Shown: positions 1 through 13,032 of the stretch, piece by piece
Layout of the letters: each line of letters starts with the position of its first letter
How positions within the stretch are numbered: position 1 is the stretch's first letter
From: Odontesthes bonariensis
Taxonomy: Eukaryota > Chordata > Actinopteri > Atheriniformes > Atherinopsidae
Assembly: GCF_027942865.1 (NCBI RefSeq)
Contig: NC_134526.1
Coordinates: 10,324,284-10,388,283, forward strand
Length of the DNA: 64,000 nucleotides
Reading direction: 5' to 3'
Made by a program: the position numbers and the translations under genes
The notes under the pieces: model-generated
Database searches by the model: none
Told to the model about the DNA's origin: nothing
What the model saw: only the letters and a program-made list of their open reading frames with translations

Positions 1-392
1 AAAAAATTAAGAATAAAAGAAAATCTTTGTTATTTGTGGGGATGATTAAAATCTGCCACATCAGTAACGCTGTTGAGACGGCGCATGCCTTTTGCATCAT
101 GTGCTCACAGCTGACCCTTCATTCCAGGCATGAGAAAGCTTGTTCCTGACAAGTCCCAAGGCAAACCTTGTGCTTGGACATAGGGTGGGTTGTAACAGAA
201 AGGTTCTCTGCTTCAGCAGTTGGATCTTACTCCTGCAATCACGTTGTACTCTGATATCTTCCACCAGTGTGAAAAGTTATAAATATTAAAAAGGATTTTG
301 GGAAAGGGGCTTTAAACATTTTAAATTTAAGTCTTCTTCTTTCTAACCATACACATCTTTGTTGCTCAGCCATATGTTTCTTCCTTTTGCAG

Positions 393-1978
393 TTGAATCC
401 TGATGTAAATGTGTTCCAGCGGAAGTTTGTGAATGAAGTACGACGATGTGAGGAGATGGATCGTAAGCTAAGTAAGTGAGCTTGGATATTTGTTTATTGT
501 CAGCAGACATATTTAGTCTTTCCTGTTACGGGAGGATCGGGTACTGCCACTTAGTCGTCCTCTGTAAGACGGTAATGCCATGTTTGTTTCATTTCCACCC
601 TTTAAATTTTTATATGAAAGTCATGGCTCACTTTGTTCACAACTTATTGTGAAATATGACACATTGTTTCCTGAAAAAAAAACAACCTCTTATTCCTCTT
701 CACAGGGTTTGTGGAAAAAGAAATTAAGAAGGCCAACATTCCACTCGTTGACACAGGAGAGAACCCTGAAGTCCCTTTTCCGAGGGACATGATCGACCTC
801 GAGGTGATTGTTTCGCCTTAAAGCCAACAGTGAAGCTCTGTCGCCTGCTTTCTTCTCCTCGCCTCCTTGATCTTCATTTCTTTTCTTTTCTTTGTTTTCT
901 CTTTTCAATTCCTGCAGGCCACATTTGAGAAGCTGGAGAATGAGCTGAAGGAAATAAACACAAACCAAGAGGCCCTAAAGAAGAACTTCCTGGAACTGAC
1001 TGAGCTCAAGCACATTTTGCGTCGCACGCAGCAATTTTTTGATGAGGTCAGCATAACTGTTCTTACAGACCTCAGAAAGCAATGGACTCTTTCGGCTCTT
1101 TGATTTTAACATTGCTGTAGGCTTAAAGAAGTTTTTTTTTTTTTTTTCTTTTAAATGCTCATATTTGCTTGTTACTGTGGTTGTAATATCCTAAATTACT
1201 ACACAGCTTCAGAAGCAAATAGCTGATTTGCTTTTATCCTTTTTAAATATATACAGATATGTGATCCTGGGGGATCAGAACTTAAATTTAGAAAGTAGAT
1301 TTACTGTGGCAGCAGGAAAGAAAAATACATTTTTAGTCTAAATTCAGACATTGCTGCTTGATTTGGTTAGTTTTTATTTTTTTTTATATACATATGTTAT
1401 ATAGTTGCTCACATGATCGTAGCATATTTACACCAGCCATTTACATTAGTCAGTGTGCTGCGATTCCACTGCTGTGTAATCCTTTACTCCAGTTTGATTC
1501 AACGCAGTGTTTCCTGCCAGAGGAACTACTCGCCTTTCCACCTTTGCCCAACATCCACTGCACTTAAATGCCTTCACAAGCAAATCTAGGTCGTTGTTCA
1601 GTGTTAAGTCATCTTTTACAAGTTGTAATCAGCCTTGATTGAGGTGAATCATTTAGCCAAATGGGTAGCTTTAACTGAAGAAAAGCACTGTTTATGTTTG
1701 AAGGTCCCACTTGCTTTTCTGTCCAAATCTCAATAATAACGTACATAAACAGAGTTTTATAGCCGGTTTCATAAATGTGTACACACAGTGAAGCGGCTGC
1801 AGCAATGATTTTGCTGACATAACATAGTTAATGATTTGTTGTGCTGTTGTTCAGATGGAGGATCCCAGCTTACTTGAGGAGTCATCTACTCTTTTGGACC
1901 CCAATGAGCCTCAAAGAGTGACTCCACTCAGATTAGGGTGAGTCTGAGCTGTAGACTTCTGTAATTTAGAAGGATTTA

Positions 1979-2009
<31 letters not shown>

Positions 2010-5000
2010 CTTTTTTTTCTTTTTTTTTAATTGTCCATCCTGTGCACTTTGACCATATGCTTCTGAAACTGGAGCATTACAAGCATCCAATCCCCTCACA
2101 CACAAGAGCTCAAGTCTGGTCAAACAGTAAAGGTTATCTGAGGCAGAAATCCACTCAGAATCTGTAGACACAATTGTAATTCCTGTTGGCTCTTAATTAT
2201 CAGATAATGTGGTTCCCTGCATGTACTTCAATGTTGCTGAACAACTATAAAGTTAGTGATATTATTTTAATTAATTTTGTTGTTCCCCTCTGTTAAAGAT
2301 TTGTAGCTGGAGTAATTGGCAGGGAACGTATCCCCACTTTTGAGAGAATGTTGTGGAGAGTTTGCAGGGGGAATGTGTTCCTGCGGCAGGCAGATATTGA
2401 AGATCCTCTTGAGGACCCAACAACAGTCAGTACTGTTCATAGACACTTCATGATTACAGTAAACCAACACGGATTGTGAGGTTGGTTAGATGTGATGGTT
2501 ATAACTGTACATCGTTTTTTACAGGGTGACCAGGTCCACAAGTCGGTCTTCATCATATTCTTCCAGGGAGACCAGCTGAAGAATAGAGTTAAGAAAATCT
2601 GTGAGGGGTAAGTGACTCGACAACATCTGAACAATGTTTAAAGTTTTCTTGACCAACAGGTCTTTGTTTATATTTCTTACAGGGTAAAGTCTAAAATCCA
2701 ATCATTTGAATTTAAGGCCTTAAAATGTCTAAAATTCTCTTTATCTCATAAAATGTCTTGAATACGATTTGAAAGGTCTTAAAATTTATTGACATGACTT
2801 TTATTGAATACAAATATATAAACTTCAGTCTCGCTTTTAAATGTTTCGATTTTTGAGGACGCTATAACAGAACTAAAGTACCTGTGCAGCCCGGTCAGAA
2901 TTTATCGAGCACAACCTGCTGTATAGTTTGCTGTTCGTGGTTGCTAGCAGCGCCGTGACTGAGGAGCGGCTAATCAGTTAACGCTTTGTTTAAGATGGAT
3001 AAATGCAAATTTGACAATTTGTGGCTTCAGAACGAACAATTTACCTCACGGTTGAAGCCGGTTGATGGAAATATTTGTGAAGCGCACGAGAAAAGTTTGA
3101 AACTTTGCACATTTGGCATCAAGGCGTTGGAGTCCCATGCCAAATCCCTAAAGCATAAAGCGGTCTTAAAATGGCAGTAGCAAACGCTCTCCATCAGCCA
3201 GTATTATTCCACATCAGGATCTGGAGCATCGAGGTCCAGCGCGCCCCGCTCTGCTACAACTCCAGTTGACCTCCGGACAGCGTTTGGGTCTACGCCCACA
3301 ATAAGAGCGGAGGTGTTCTGGACTCTTCACACAGTAGCGAAGCACCAGTCAGATACTGGCAATGAGGACATTGAGCTGTTCCAGACCATGTTCCCGGATT
3401 CCGAGATAGCGAAAAAGTTTAAGTGTGGAAAAGACGAGACCAGCGTCCATTGCGCGATTTGGATTAGCCAATTTCATCAAGAGAGACCTTATCTCCAAAG
3501 TTAAGGGCCCGTTCGTGCTGATGTTCGACGAATAAATTCATATATTTTGTTGAAACCTGCAGAGACCCTGTTCTTTACCTGTCCTCAGATTCAGAGCAAC
3601 ATTGTACCCGTGTCCAGAAACCCCCCAGGAGAGGAAAGAGATGCTGGCAGGAGTGAATGCTCGGATTGATGACCTGCAGATGGTAAATAAGCATTCAGAG
3701 AAGACACCTACATGCAGCTGACTTTTTAACACTGACGGGCAGATAAACCCTCTCAACTAGTTTGTTCTCCTTTTTTCCTGGTTTCTGCTGGGTCAGCAAG
3801 ATGTTTTTTTTTTTTTTTTAAAGAGGAAATTTCTCAAGGCATAAAAATAGTACCGTAGTCTCTCTTTACAGTTCAGATTTCAGATAAGCGTCTAATCCAG
3901 AAAACAGTTTTTAATGAATGACATGGGTTGTGTCATTTCACAGTAACTACTGTACAGAACAATGTCCTCCTTTCCACTAAAAGCACAAATGTTTTTGTGC
4001 TGTGGAGTGTCCTCCCCAGTGGCTCATTACCCACTGCAAGATAAAGTAGCCCAAGGGAATCGGTCCGTCCTTCCATTTTGCTCACGATATCCATCTTGTA
4101 TCTCTTCCTTGTAATGCCATGTGCGCCCGTGGGGAGCTTTTACCTCATGTCTCACAAAGTCTGAACTGCAGCTCATAAACATAAAATGTGGCTGTTTCTG
4201 TCCAGCATCATGTACTCAAAGCACCGACTGGTGGAACCACGAAACGATGTGCACAAGGCAAGGTGCTTGATACCTAATGCACATCTTCCCTGACATATCA
4301 GTCGATACCCTCTCAATGATATAAATGCTGTGTAATGGGGGTCTTGGTGTTTGTGGATTTAGCGTTGAGCACGTTGTTATTTGGGTATGTGAGCAGAATG
4401 ACAGAATGGCATGCGTGTGGAAGAATGAAAAGCTACTTGGACTGTAGCCAGCAATGTTTAGACATTGCCTCGACAGTGGATGAGACTGTCTGTGGGCAAA
4501 CAGCACAGAGCTTAAATTTCCTGCTATTTGCTGATCATGGGGTTAGCTTTAAATGTGAGTCATACAGCAGCATACCTGAGGATATCCTGTAATCCTTATG
4601 GGAACACCCAGCGGATTAGACGGGCTGTTACTCAAATCCCTCGCTGTTCGGTCTACTAAGTGTAAACTTTGTCTGTAAACATCAAGAAATATGTAACTAA
4701 TTGTAGACATTTTTGTTTTGCTGTTTGGATGTCAGTAGTCTGTCGGTTTCCATAGTTTCCATCTGCATTTAGAAGTGACGCGTAGAGAAATATGAATGGA
4801 AGTGGCGAAATTGCTCTTGTCTGCTCCTCAAGGTGTTGAACCAGACTGAGGATCACAGGCAGAGGGTCCTGCAGGCTGCAGCCAAAACAGTCAGAGTGTG
4901 GTTCATCAAGGTGAGGAAGATGAAGGCCATCTACCACACCCTCAACCTCTGCAACATAGATGTCACTCAGAAGTGTCTGATCGCTGAAGTGTGGTGTCCT

Positions 5001-6239
5001 GTCTCCTACTTGGATTCCATCCAATTTGCCCTCCGAAGGGGGACGGTGAGTTGCCAGTCACCAGACAGTTAATGTTCTAAAGTCTATCCAGTTCTACAAC
5101 ATCAAATTTAATCTTTTTTCTTTGTTGACTCCGTTTTTATCTATATGTTTTGCTAAACCCACGGTATAGCCGTGTTTAACAAAGTCTTTATTATGTTTAG
5201 CTAGAGTTCATGTTGTGCTGTGAGATATCAGCACTGGCATTTGATAACGCAGCTGAATGCTTATCATTTCTGTACAGCTCGCTTTCAGCTTTGTCACACG
5301 ATCCCCTTCTGGGAGAGTTCTTTGCAAAGTTTTATGCAATCTTAATGACATGTCAGAGTAGCTCCAGACTTCCTTCAGACTGAATTTCTTAACCATTTCC
5401 ACAATGGTTTCAGTTTGTGAGAGTGAACTAATGTGTTATACAATCTTGTGTTCCATGACATTGTTCTCTTCATTTTAGGAGAAAAGCGGCTCCACTGTGC
5501 CTTCCATCCTCAACAGAATGCAGACCAAACAGACCCCACCTACATTTAACAAGACAAACAAGTTCACCTCAGGCTTCCAAAACATTGTGGATGCCTATGG
5601 AATTGGTAGCTACCGTGAGATTAACCCAGGTTAGCGCATGTTGCAGCTTTCAGTACATTTGTTAAGCTTCCTGACCTCTGTCTGTCATTACCTATATCAT
5701 GCATGTGGACATTGATGTTTGAAGGGAGAATTGCTTTGTTTGAATTGTTTATCCAGCTGGCTGTGGTATTAATTACAGCCACTGAAAAGCATTCTCCTCA
5801 GCTCCTTAATCATCCATTGTCACTTTGTTGTTGGAAAATGCTTGCTGACATGTGTTCCTCCCTTTCTTTGACACACCACGGCACCCTCCCCTCGTCTGAT
5901 GCCTGCCTCCATAAAGCACCATACACTATCATCACATTCCCCTTCCTTTTTGCTGTCATGTTTGGTGACCTGGGCCATGGGACACTCATGACCTGTGCTG
6001 CTTTGTACCTTGTGTTGAGAGAGAGCAGGCTGATGGCCGAGAAGAATGATAATGAGGTATGGATCCCATCATAGCCATCTTCTTAATCCTACACTATCCT
6101 TAGTGATGATTCACACAATCCCCTGAACTACAGAGGACCTGATGCCTTTGAGAAACCCAGTAGATTTCAGTTGGCTAAGCTACACCAAACGCTTCTTAGA
6201 TGTATGCTTATCTTTTTCTCCTAAGATTGATTTTCTGTC

Positions 6240-6271
<32 letters not shown>

Positions 6272-9200
6272 TTTTTTCCTTTGGCAGATATTCACCATGA
6301 CATTTGCGGGGCGTTACATCATCCTGCTGATGGGAATCTTCTCTATGTACACTGGCATTATTTACAATGACTGCTTCTCAAAGTCCTTGAATATCTTTGG
6401 CTCTGGGTGGAGTGTCAGACCCATGTTTGGTGAAAGAGGAGGCAACTGGACGTAAGTGTCACAGACATGATGCATTGGTGAATGGTGACAAAAAATACTG
6501 AGCCGTAATTGTTTATATTGGTGCTTGACTCGTTTCAGACCTCCCCTAAACAGTAGGTGTTGTTGATGAGCAAAAGATGCAATTTGAATCGGTAAATGAA
6601 GTGATGTACAAGAGGTGCAAACAGATTGGAGTTGTTTTCCAGTTTGCTGCAGAACTTAGCATTTATTTCCAACTGTTGTAGCAATCTTTCTCTTCAAGTT
6701 CTGCTTTACTGTTGCATATACTGATTATGAAACGTCTTTTGAAAAAGACCTGCTTGCACAGTTGTGGCTCCGGCCCGTCCAACGTTGCAGATGTGGCAGC
6801 TGCAAAGTGTGCGCAAGTTTACAAAAATCAGGAGTTGCACAACCTTTGTTAGTGATGTTCCTTTTTTCTGTGCACCTCTGTGCACGAGGGCCACCGTGAA
6901 ATAAGCTTAAAGAGCGACTTTTGTGTTGTTCTGTAAATCAAGTCAGAAAACAGATCTGTGTTCTCATGCACTTCAGGTTTGAGACACTTGCTGGTAGCAC
7001 CTCTTTGCAGTTGGACCCGGCGATAGAAGGAGTATTCACTGGGCCGTACCCCGTTGGCATCGATCCGGTAAATATCTTCTGTGTGATCCGCATTATCATG
7101 ATTCTCCTAAATTCAAATAATGCTAATATTTGCTAAAGTACAAACATGATTTTGATTGTATATTGGCATTTTGTATAACTATCAAATTGTTTTTCAGATA
7201 TGGAGTATTTCGGTCAACAAGCTGACCTTCTTAAACTCCTTCAAGATGAAAATGTCTGTTATCCTTGGAGTCATCCACATGGTCTTTGGAGTAACTCTTA
7301 GTCTGTTCAACCACCTGTAAGGTTCCCATCCCCATCTACTCTGACATTTAGGGAAAAGTTTCTTTTCCACATTAGGCGTTGACATGTTCACCAAACGATT
7401 GTCTGTGGTTCCCTGCAGGTACTTCAATAAGCCTTTGAATATCTACTTGGGTTTTATCCCAGAGATTGTCTTCATGACCAGTCTATTCGGATACCTGGTC
7501 ATTCTGGTCTTCTATAAATGGGTCTCTTATGATGCACGCACCTCCAGGGATGCTCCCAGTCTCCTCATAGCCTTCATTAACATGTTCCTCTTCAACTACA
7601 GCGACCCCAGCAGCAAGCCTCTCTACAGAGGACAGGTCAGATATGTTTTCCTCTTACTGAGAACTGTCATCTTGTCTAAAATGAGCATAGCAAGCCAGTC
7701 GGCTCTTGTCCTTATTTTTTTCGTTCTCTTTTCTGACTTTGTAGATGGGCCTACAAACATTTTTGGTGATAATCGCCTTGGCGTGTGTTCCCTGTATGTT
7801 AATAGTTAAAACTCTGGTTCTGCGAAGACAGTATTTGTGGCGGAAACATTTGGTAAGACGATGCAAATGAGCATCCGCTTTCACTCTATGGACTAATATA
7901 TTGCACTGCAGTTATTAGGACAATAAGTGATTATTTATTCCCTTAATTCTATTACTTTGCTCATCCCTTATGGCAGGGTACGCAGAACTTTGGAGGAATC
8001 AGGGTGGGCAACGGTCCCAGTGAGGATGAGGCTGAAATCATCCAGCATGACCAGCTCGCACAACAAACTGAGGACGAACCTGAGGTGAAATAGACACGTT
8101 TTTGTCAGTAACATGGACATCAAACTTTACATTCAAAAGCCGAGTAACAACAAACCAGCCTATTGTTGAGGGAGCTGAACGGAAACACAGGGTATAGGAT
8201 CTTCGACATCTTTGAATAATTCAGCCACTCAGCAATGGTTAGAAACAGAATCTTGTGTTTCCACTTCTGCTGTGGCAGTACGACACATCAATTATGGATA
8301 AGTGTGGTTTGGCAAAAACCAGACATGTCCTTTATTTAAAAGCATTATTCAACTATTAGATCAGGTATTGATATGTAAATTACTTTGTTGATCTGGGTTT
8401 TTTTTTTTTTTTTTTTTTTTTCTTTTTTTTGTGAATATAAATGTAACCTTGAGGAAAAACAGACCAATTATCATGGAGCTTTCAATGCTGTTGTTTTATC
8501 CAGACCTTATTCTAAGATGAACCAGTTATCTGTTAGGAACAGATAACTGGATCCGTTTGTGTATGTGAGCAGAGGGTTGGTATTCTATCATGCTTGTTTC
8601 ATCCTGTTTCTTTATAAATGAGTAACTGATTTCTCTTGTTACTTTCTTGTCACTGACGTTTGTCTGTCCATGTTTGTGTCGTCAATAACCAAGCGTTGCC
8701 TTTTGTCACCTGCTTTCAAGGCGCAAGAGGAGGAAGAGGTAGGACAGGAGCTCATGCTGCACCTCCACCCTGCAAACTCTCCCTGCATGTGTAGCACTTC
8801 TGTTTTACAGCCCCTCCCTTTGTTGCTGCTGCTCTTAGCTGTGTCTGTGTGTGGGTATGATGGTGTTAGCGTGTGTGGCTGGTGTGTTCCAGGTGTTTCT
8901 TGTTGAAAACGGGGTGCAGGGGCTCTCCAGGCCGCGGGCGTCAGTAGGAACGGTGCTTCACTACGGTCTCGGTGATGTGCATGAAAAATCAGCAGAGCAG
9001 CTGACTCTTTGGGTTCACAGGGTCCTAAGAAGACAATGCTTCCTTTAATTTGTGGGGGTTGCTGATCCAGTGGCTAATGGCTTTCCTGTCATTTATTTGA
9101 ATGCTCATGCACACACACTGAACCGGAGTTGACCTTTGTTGGCCTCAGGACACGTTGTAGAAATGTTGTGTTTTTATAGTATGACGCTGACATGCAGTTC

Positions 9201-11343
9201 CGTTTGCCCACAGTTTAACTTTGCGGACATGGCCGTGCATCAGGCTATTCACACCATAGAGTACTGCCTGGGTTGTATTTCCAACACGGCTTCCTATCTG
9301 AGGCTTTGGGCCCTCAGTCTGGCTCATGCACGTAAGACGCACCCGCATCAACGTGTACACATTTTTAAGATAAAAGCTAAACTTGTACAGCTGATTTGTT
9401 CCCAGCAGTGAAATCAGGGTTTGCTTTCTTTGTCTCATGCACAGAGCTGTCGGAGGTGCTGTGGTCCATGGTGATGCGCATTGGCCTTTCTTCTAGAAGC
9501 TTCGGAGGCTTCTTCCTTCTCTCTATTATCTTTGGCTTTTTTGCTGTGCTCACAGTTGCCATTCTTCTCGTTATGGAAGGCCTGTCAGCCTTCCTGCATG
9601 CGCTGCGACTGCACTGGTAAGTTTACTTTTGTTTTTATGTTTAGAAAGCGTTTGTCCTAACTCGCATTCATAAGCTACCTTTCTGAAGATGTTTTTCATA
9701 TGTGAATTTATTGTTAATTAATCAGTTTCCAAGATCATTGTTGATTCATTTTGAATTAAGAAGATTTTTACCGTTGAAGTCATGATAAATGATTTAAAAT
9801 GCAAAGCTGCAGCGCCACCTGTTGGCTGCAACCTTATTTTCATCTCACTGTTAACCTTAACCTTTGGACTCTTGATTGGCTGGTTAGTTTTAAAAAGGAA
9901 ACTGAATAGTTTTATTACACTATTTTAATTTTTTTAGTGTTTAAGAGCTTCAAGAAAAGCTGACTCAACTTAAATGTGAAAAAACAGTTTGTAATGACGC
10001 ACTAAACGCACTTAAAAACCATGATACAATCCAGCGTTACTTTAAAATACCAGCTTCTTCATGCTATACAGCCAAGTTGTTCCAACCTTAAGTGGGACCA
10101 TTAGACCACTGGGAGGAGTCGGGAAGGGTGTGTACTGCAAATGAGTCTGAATTCAATGCAGAGATGTGGTTTTTAAGTTGCTTTTGTCAGACGATACTGC
10201 GGTTGTAAAATAGGGGCTTTATTAAATCATAGCAACAGTCTGGAAATGCTTTAAGTGACTGTGAATTAACACATGGTCTCATTGGGTTGAATTGCAGTCA
10301 CAATATTAATATACACATTCACCTTACTGTTGTTACACGGCAATGAAAAAAGATGGAATTTTGGATCCTGTGCAGAGTACCTCAACCAACGGAGGAGCTA
10401 TTCCATCCCCAACTGCATAATCTGTGTTTTAGTACAGTTTGTGAAGCTCTGTCTCATTTGGTTTTGGTGATGTAAAATGTTTTCATGCATTTAAAAAGTA
10501 TAATTTGATCAGAATAACACAACAATTCTGCGCTTAGTTTAGTTTTTTTCCATTTGAGTTTGTTTTGTGATGCACAGCATTTTATGTCTCTTTCACACAG
10601 TTCTTGATTCGTCTTAGTTGTCTGCTCATAATTATCTTACTTTTTTTTTTCTATACTTCCCGAAGGACACAGAAAATCATTCCACTGCTCAAAATTAACA
10701 AAAAATGTTGTTCTTAGAAGTAAAACAACAATATAAACTTCACTTGAGATTCTTGCTGTTGTTGAGATGATGGCTGGAAACCTTTAAACTGTGAGCACCC
10801 TAAGCATCAGTTGCATAAACCGCGGTTAGATAGTTTTTGTGTAATGTTGAACATTAATAGACAGAAAACGCATGTTTCTCTCAGTATTAAAAATGATATA
10901 CATTAAATTACTACACTTGCTTCACACCTGCTTCTTCTAGTTCCCAACACCATACAGGCAGCCATGTAATGACAGGTATTCATGACTCATCACTGAAAAG
11001 GTCATCCAGCCCTCTCTTAGCACTGCACCATTAAAAATAGATCCTGATTGATTTCTTGAAGCACAGAGGCTTGGGTGTCTGGTGTAAACTTGAATGAGTG
11101 CTCGTGGGTGTAGAAGGGAATGTAGTGCGAGGGCCATGAGGCTCCATTCAGCTTTACCCAGCCAGATGTATTCAGTGTGCCCGACGAGGTTGATGTCCGA
11201 AATGTCTCCTGTTGAATGGTTTTGAACTGCGTTTCCATTTCGTCCACAGGGTGGAGTTCCAGAACAAGTTTTACTCAGGTCAGGGCTTCAAGTTCCTCCC
11301 CTTTACCTTCGAAAGCATCCTGGAGGGAAGATTTGAGGATTGA
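393..11343 (+). CDS. atp6v0a1: V-type proton ATPase 116 kDa subunit a1 (5' partial, 20 exons visible)
   Basis: This is subunit a of the membrane V0 sector, which carries protons through the V-ATPase of synaptic vesicles and endolysosomes. Exons: 393-471, 706-803, 918-1046, 1855-1937, 2299-2425, 2525-2607, 3589-3682, 4833-5045, 5479-5629, 5917-6056, 6288-6451, 6977-7067, 7198-7316, 7419-7635, 7745-7852, 7977-8084, 8721-8738, 9214-9331, 9445-9616 and 11250-11343. All are bounded by AG/GT, and together they encode 801 aa plus TGA. The first visible residues are [16 protein letters not shown]; the initiating exon of about 37 aa lies upstream of the window, giving about 838 aa, as in mammals. Family signatures include [27 protein letters not shown] and [17 protein letters not shown], whose Arg is the essential proton-channel arginine. 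The latter is in the exon at 9214. NWT near the exon 12/13 junction is a possible lumenal glycosylation site. The a1 isoform call rests on near identity to the vertebrate a1 protein across all exons. No frameshift was seen. Confidence 0.97.
1982..2028. repeat. poly-T tract
   Basis: Nearly pure T run of about 47 nt, broken by two C residues, just after the exon ending at 1937. It is low-complexity intronic sequence and generates a spurious lysine-rich reading frame on the minus strand. Confidence 0.9.
2680..3570 (+). mobile_element. Degenerate hAT-like DNA transposon in an atp6v0a1 intron
   Basis: The insert begins CAGGGT at 2680 and ends ACCCTG at 3570, a 6-bp terminal inverted repeat typical of hAT ends. 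Within it, 2986-3180 encodes a peptide starting [16 protein letters not shown] and containing [12 protein letters not shown]. The stretch 3313-3504 contains [17 protein letters not shown], followed near 3520-3531 by the frame remnant MFDE. These match the N-terminal zinc-finger-like and central parts of a transposase-derived protein I know from fish genomes. Stops and frame changes separate the blocks, and the C-terminal half is missing, so the copy is dead. Flanking 8-mers (2672-2679 and 3571-3578) are similar but not identical, so a target-site duplication is only possible. Family assignment is from memory of related sequences. Confidence 0.6.
6241..6265. repeat. poly-T tract before exon at 6288
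   Basis: Run of 25 T residues ending about 22 nt before the 6288 splice acceptor. It probably forms an extended polypyrimidine tract. Confidence 0.85.
8398..8430. repeat. poly-T tract
   Basis: T run of about 33 nt with a single C, in the intron between the exon ending 8084 and the microexon at 8721. Confidence 0.85.
8522..8550. repeat. Perfect short inverted repeat (13-bp stem, 3-nt loop)
   Basis: The arm CCAGTTATCTGTT at 8522-8534 is followed by AGG and then its exact reverse complement at 8538-8550. It lies inside an atp6v0a1 intron, about 170 nt before the microexon. Confidence 0.85.
8721..8738 (+). other. atp6v0a1: 18-nt microexon of atp6v0a1 (AQEEEE)
   Basis: A six-codon exon preceded by a pyrimidine-rich stretch ending in AAG and followed by GTAGGA. 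It keeps phase 0 on both sides, so it can be skipped without a frameshift. It adds acidic residues to the variable acidic loop between the exon ending DEPE and the exon starting FNFADM. Mammalian ATP6V0A1 is known to vary by a short in-frame insert at about this place. That this exon is used, and in which tissue, is inferred. Confidence 0.75.
9812..9825 (-). promoter_or_regulatory. Candidate CTCF motif in last atp6v0a1 intron
   Basis: On the minus strand the 14-mer CCAACAGGTGGCGC matches the core CTCF consensus CCASYAGRKGGCRS at 13 of 14 positions. A motif match alone does not show binding. Confidence 0.35.
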
Positions 11344-12080
11344 AATGACTTTCTCTGTTGACATCTCGTGTTCTGTGTTGTATTGTGATATTTCTTGTAT
11401 TTTTTCATTTTTTTTCCTTTTGCATGTCATTAACTTTCCACCCCTTATCATAATAATTCTGGTTGTGACTCCCACTCATCAGGAACATACTTTAAGAAAA
11501 AATCTAAATTCAATCATTTCTCAAAATAGCCTTTATTTTCTCTTCTCTGTTGTATCTTGTCATAGATGAGTCTTTTATTTTATTTCATGTTGTATTTAGT
11601 TTATTATTATTTATGCATTTTTTTTTTCTTTATAAAACCTGCACCCCCCCCCCACCCTTCAGACTGTCGCACAACTGATAATTATAAACTATCTGACCTG
11701 TGCGAATGTCTTGGCTGACTAAGTTGACCAACATAAAAAATGACAACCGTCTTGTTCCTTGGTTCATGTGTCGCTCCACATTGTTGTAACCTTGTTGTCC
11801 TTTCATCTTGAAGCTGCCATTGTTCTTCTGCAATAGTCGACATCTTGTGCACAGATTAGCTCATCTGTTTGATTTCTAAAACACATACCCATACTTTGCA
11901 TGTTGCACACAGTTCTAAAGCTCCAAAGGGAATACAGCTTAGATTGAATCAAGATGCTGGTCATTTCTTTGGAAATTAAGACAGCCTGACTCTATCACTC
12001 TGTTATGCTCCAACATTGCCACTAATCCCTTTTGTGTTTGTTTTCCGTTAATCTAAATAAAGGAATAAGAAGGGGAATCT
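11344..12080 (+). terminator. atp6v0a1: atp6v0a1 3' UTR and poly(A) signal
   Basis: AT-rich sequence follows the TGA stop at 11341-11343. A canonical AATAAA lies at 12056-12061 with T/G-rich sequence after it, so cleavage is expected near 12075-12090. It includes a C-rich run near 11645-11653. Confidence 0.65.
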
Positions 12081-13018
12081 TTCGATGTATGTGAATGATT
12101 TTGTAACGATCCAGCACACTTGACAGCGTCTGACTTGCTTTGGTTCTGGTTCCTAGCTCATTTATGATTTGTCAGGTATTATATTCACAGTAATAAGAGC
12201 ACACAGCAGACATGTTTAACTTATCTGTCAGAAGTGGTCAACCATCATTATTATTCGTGCATCTCTTCGTCAATAAAGTGGAAAGAGCTGGCTTAAGTTG
12301 TGTTTTTTTGGTTTTTTTTCGCTCTTTTCCATTTTCTGGTGAAAAATCACTGGACTCGGTTCCACATAAAGACCCTTTCCTCAGAATTCTACCTGCCTTC
12401 AAAATCTTGTTAAAGCAAATTAAAGTGATTAGATAAAAAAGTACCTAAGCGATCAGTAGTAAAGGAGAAAATCCACTTTTCAGGTGTTTTTTCTTGTATA
12501 TTTGTATAATATATAAGGAAATAATTCATCTTTTAGGTTTGAAACTTCTGTTCAAACTTGAACTTTATAAATGTGAAGTTTTGAACAAGTTAAAATAAAC
12601 AATATTATCGTGTTAAATTTACAAAGAATTATTTGAGGAAATCCTTAAACCAAGATCAGCTGAAAACCTTTTTATTTCTTTATGGATATGAAACCAAATC
12701 TATTAAAAGGTGAAATGATGTGATTAGCAGTATGATTATAATCTAAAAGTTAACCATTTGTTTAGTAATGTAGTTGAAGTCTTTATCTCCAAAATACTTT
12801 GAGGTTTGATTAAAAAGTGCTTAATTCTCTCCTGAAATTGTCTGTAAGAAACAAAGTATTTGATGTTTTATTAACAATAATTGGGGTATTGTGGTTAAAC
12901 TTTGTAAACTCTAAGGCAACTATTAGGGTTAGATTAACATGTCATAAAGTCAGGTAAAACACTGTTGGTTTTAATGTGCATAAACTCTGTATTTCTACAT
13001 GGTGGTTGTGTAATCACC

Positions 13019-13032
13019 CCGCTTGGTGGCAC
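13019..13032 (+). promoter_or_regulatory. Candidate CTCF motif (weak)
   Basis: CCGCTTGGTGGCAC matches 12 of 14 positions of the CTCF core on the plus strand, about 1 kb after the atp6v0a1 poly(A) signal. Its orientation is opposite to the candidate sites at 44740, 52770 and 53371. Confidence 0.25.

Noticed and set aside
1911-2171. Lysine-rich minus-strand frame
   Set aside because: It is produced by the poly-T tract at 1982-2028, antisense to atp6v0a1.
4335-4592. 85-aa open frame in an atp6v0a1 intron
   Set aside because: No similarity recognised, and it lies between confirmed exons of the a1 subunit with no homologue in the protein.
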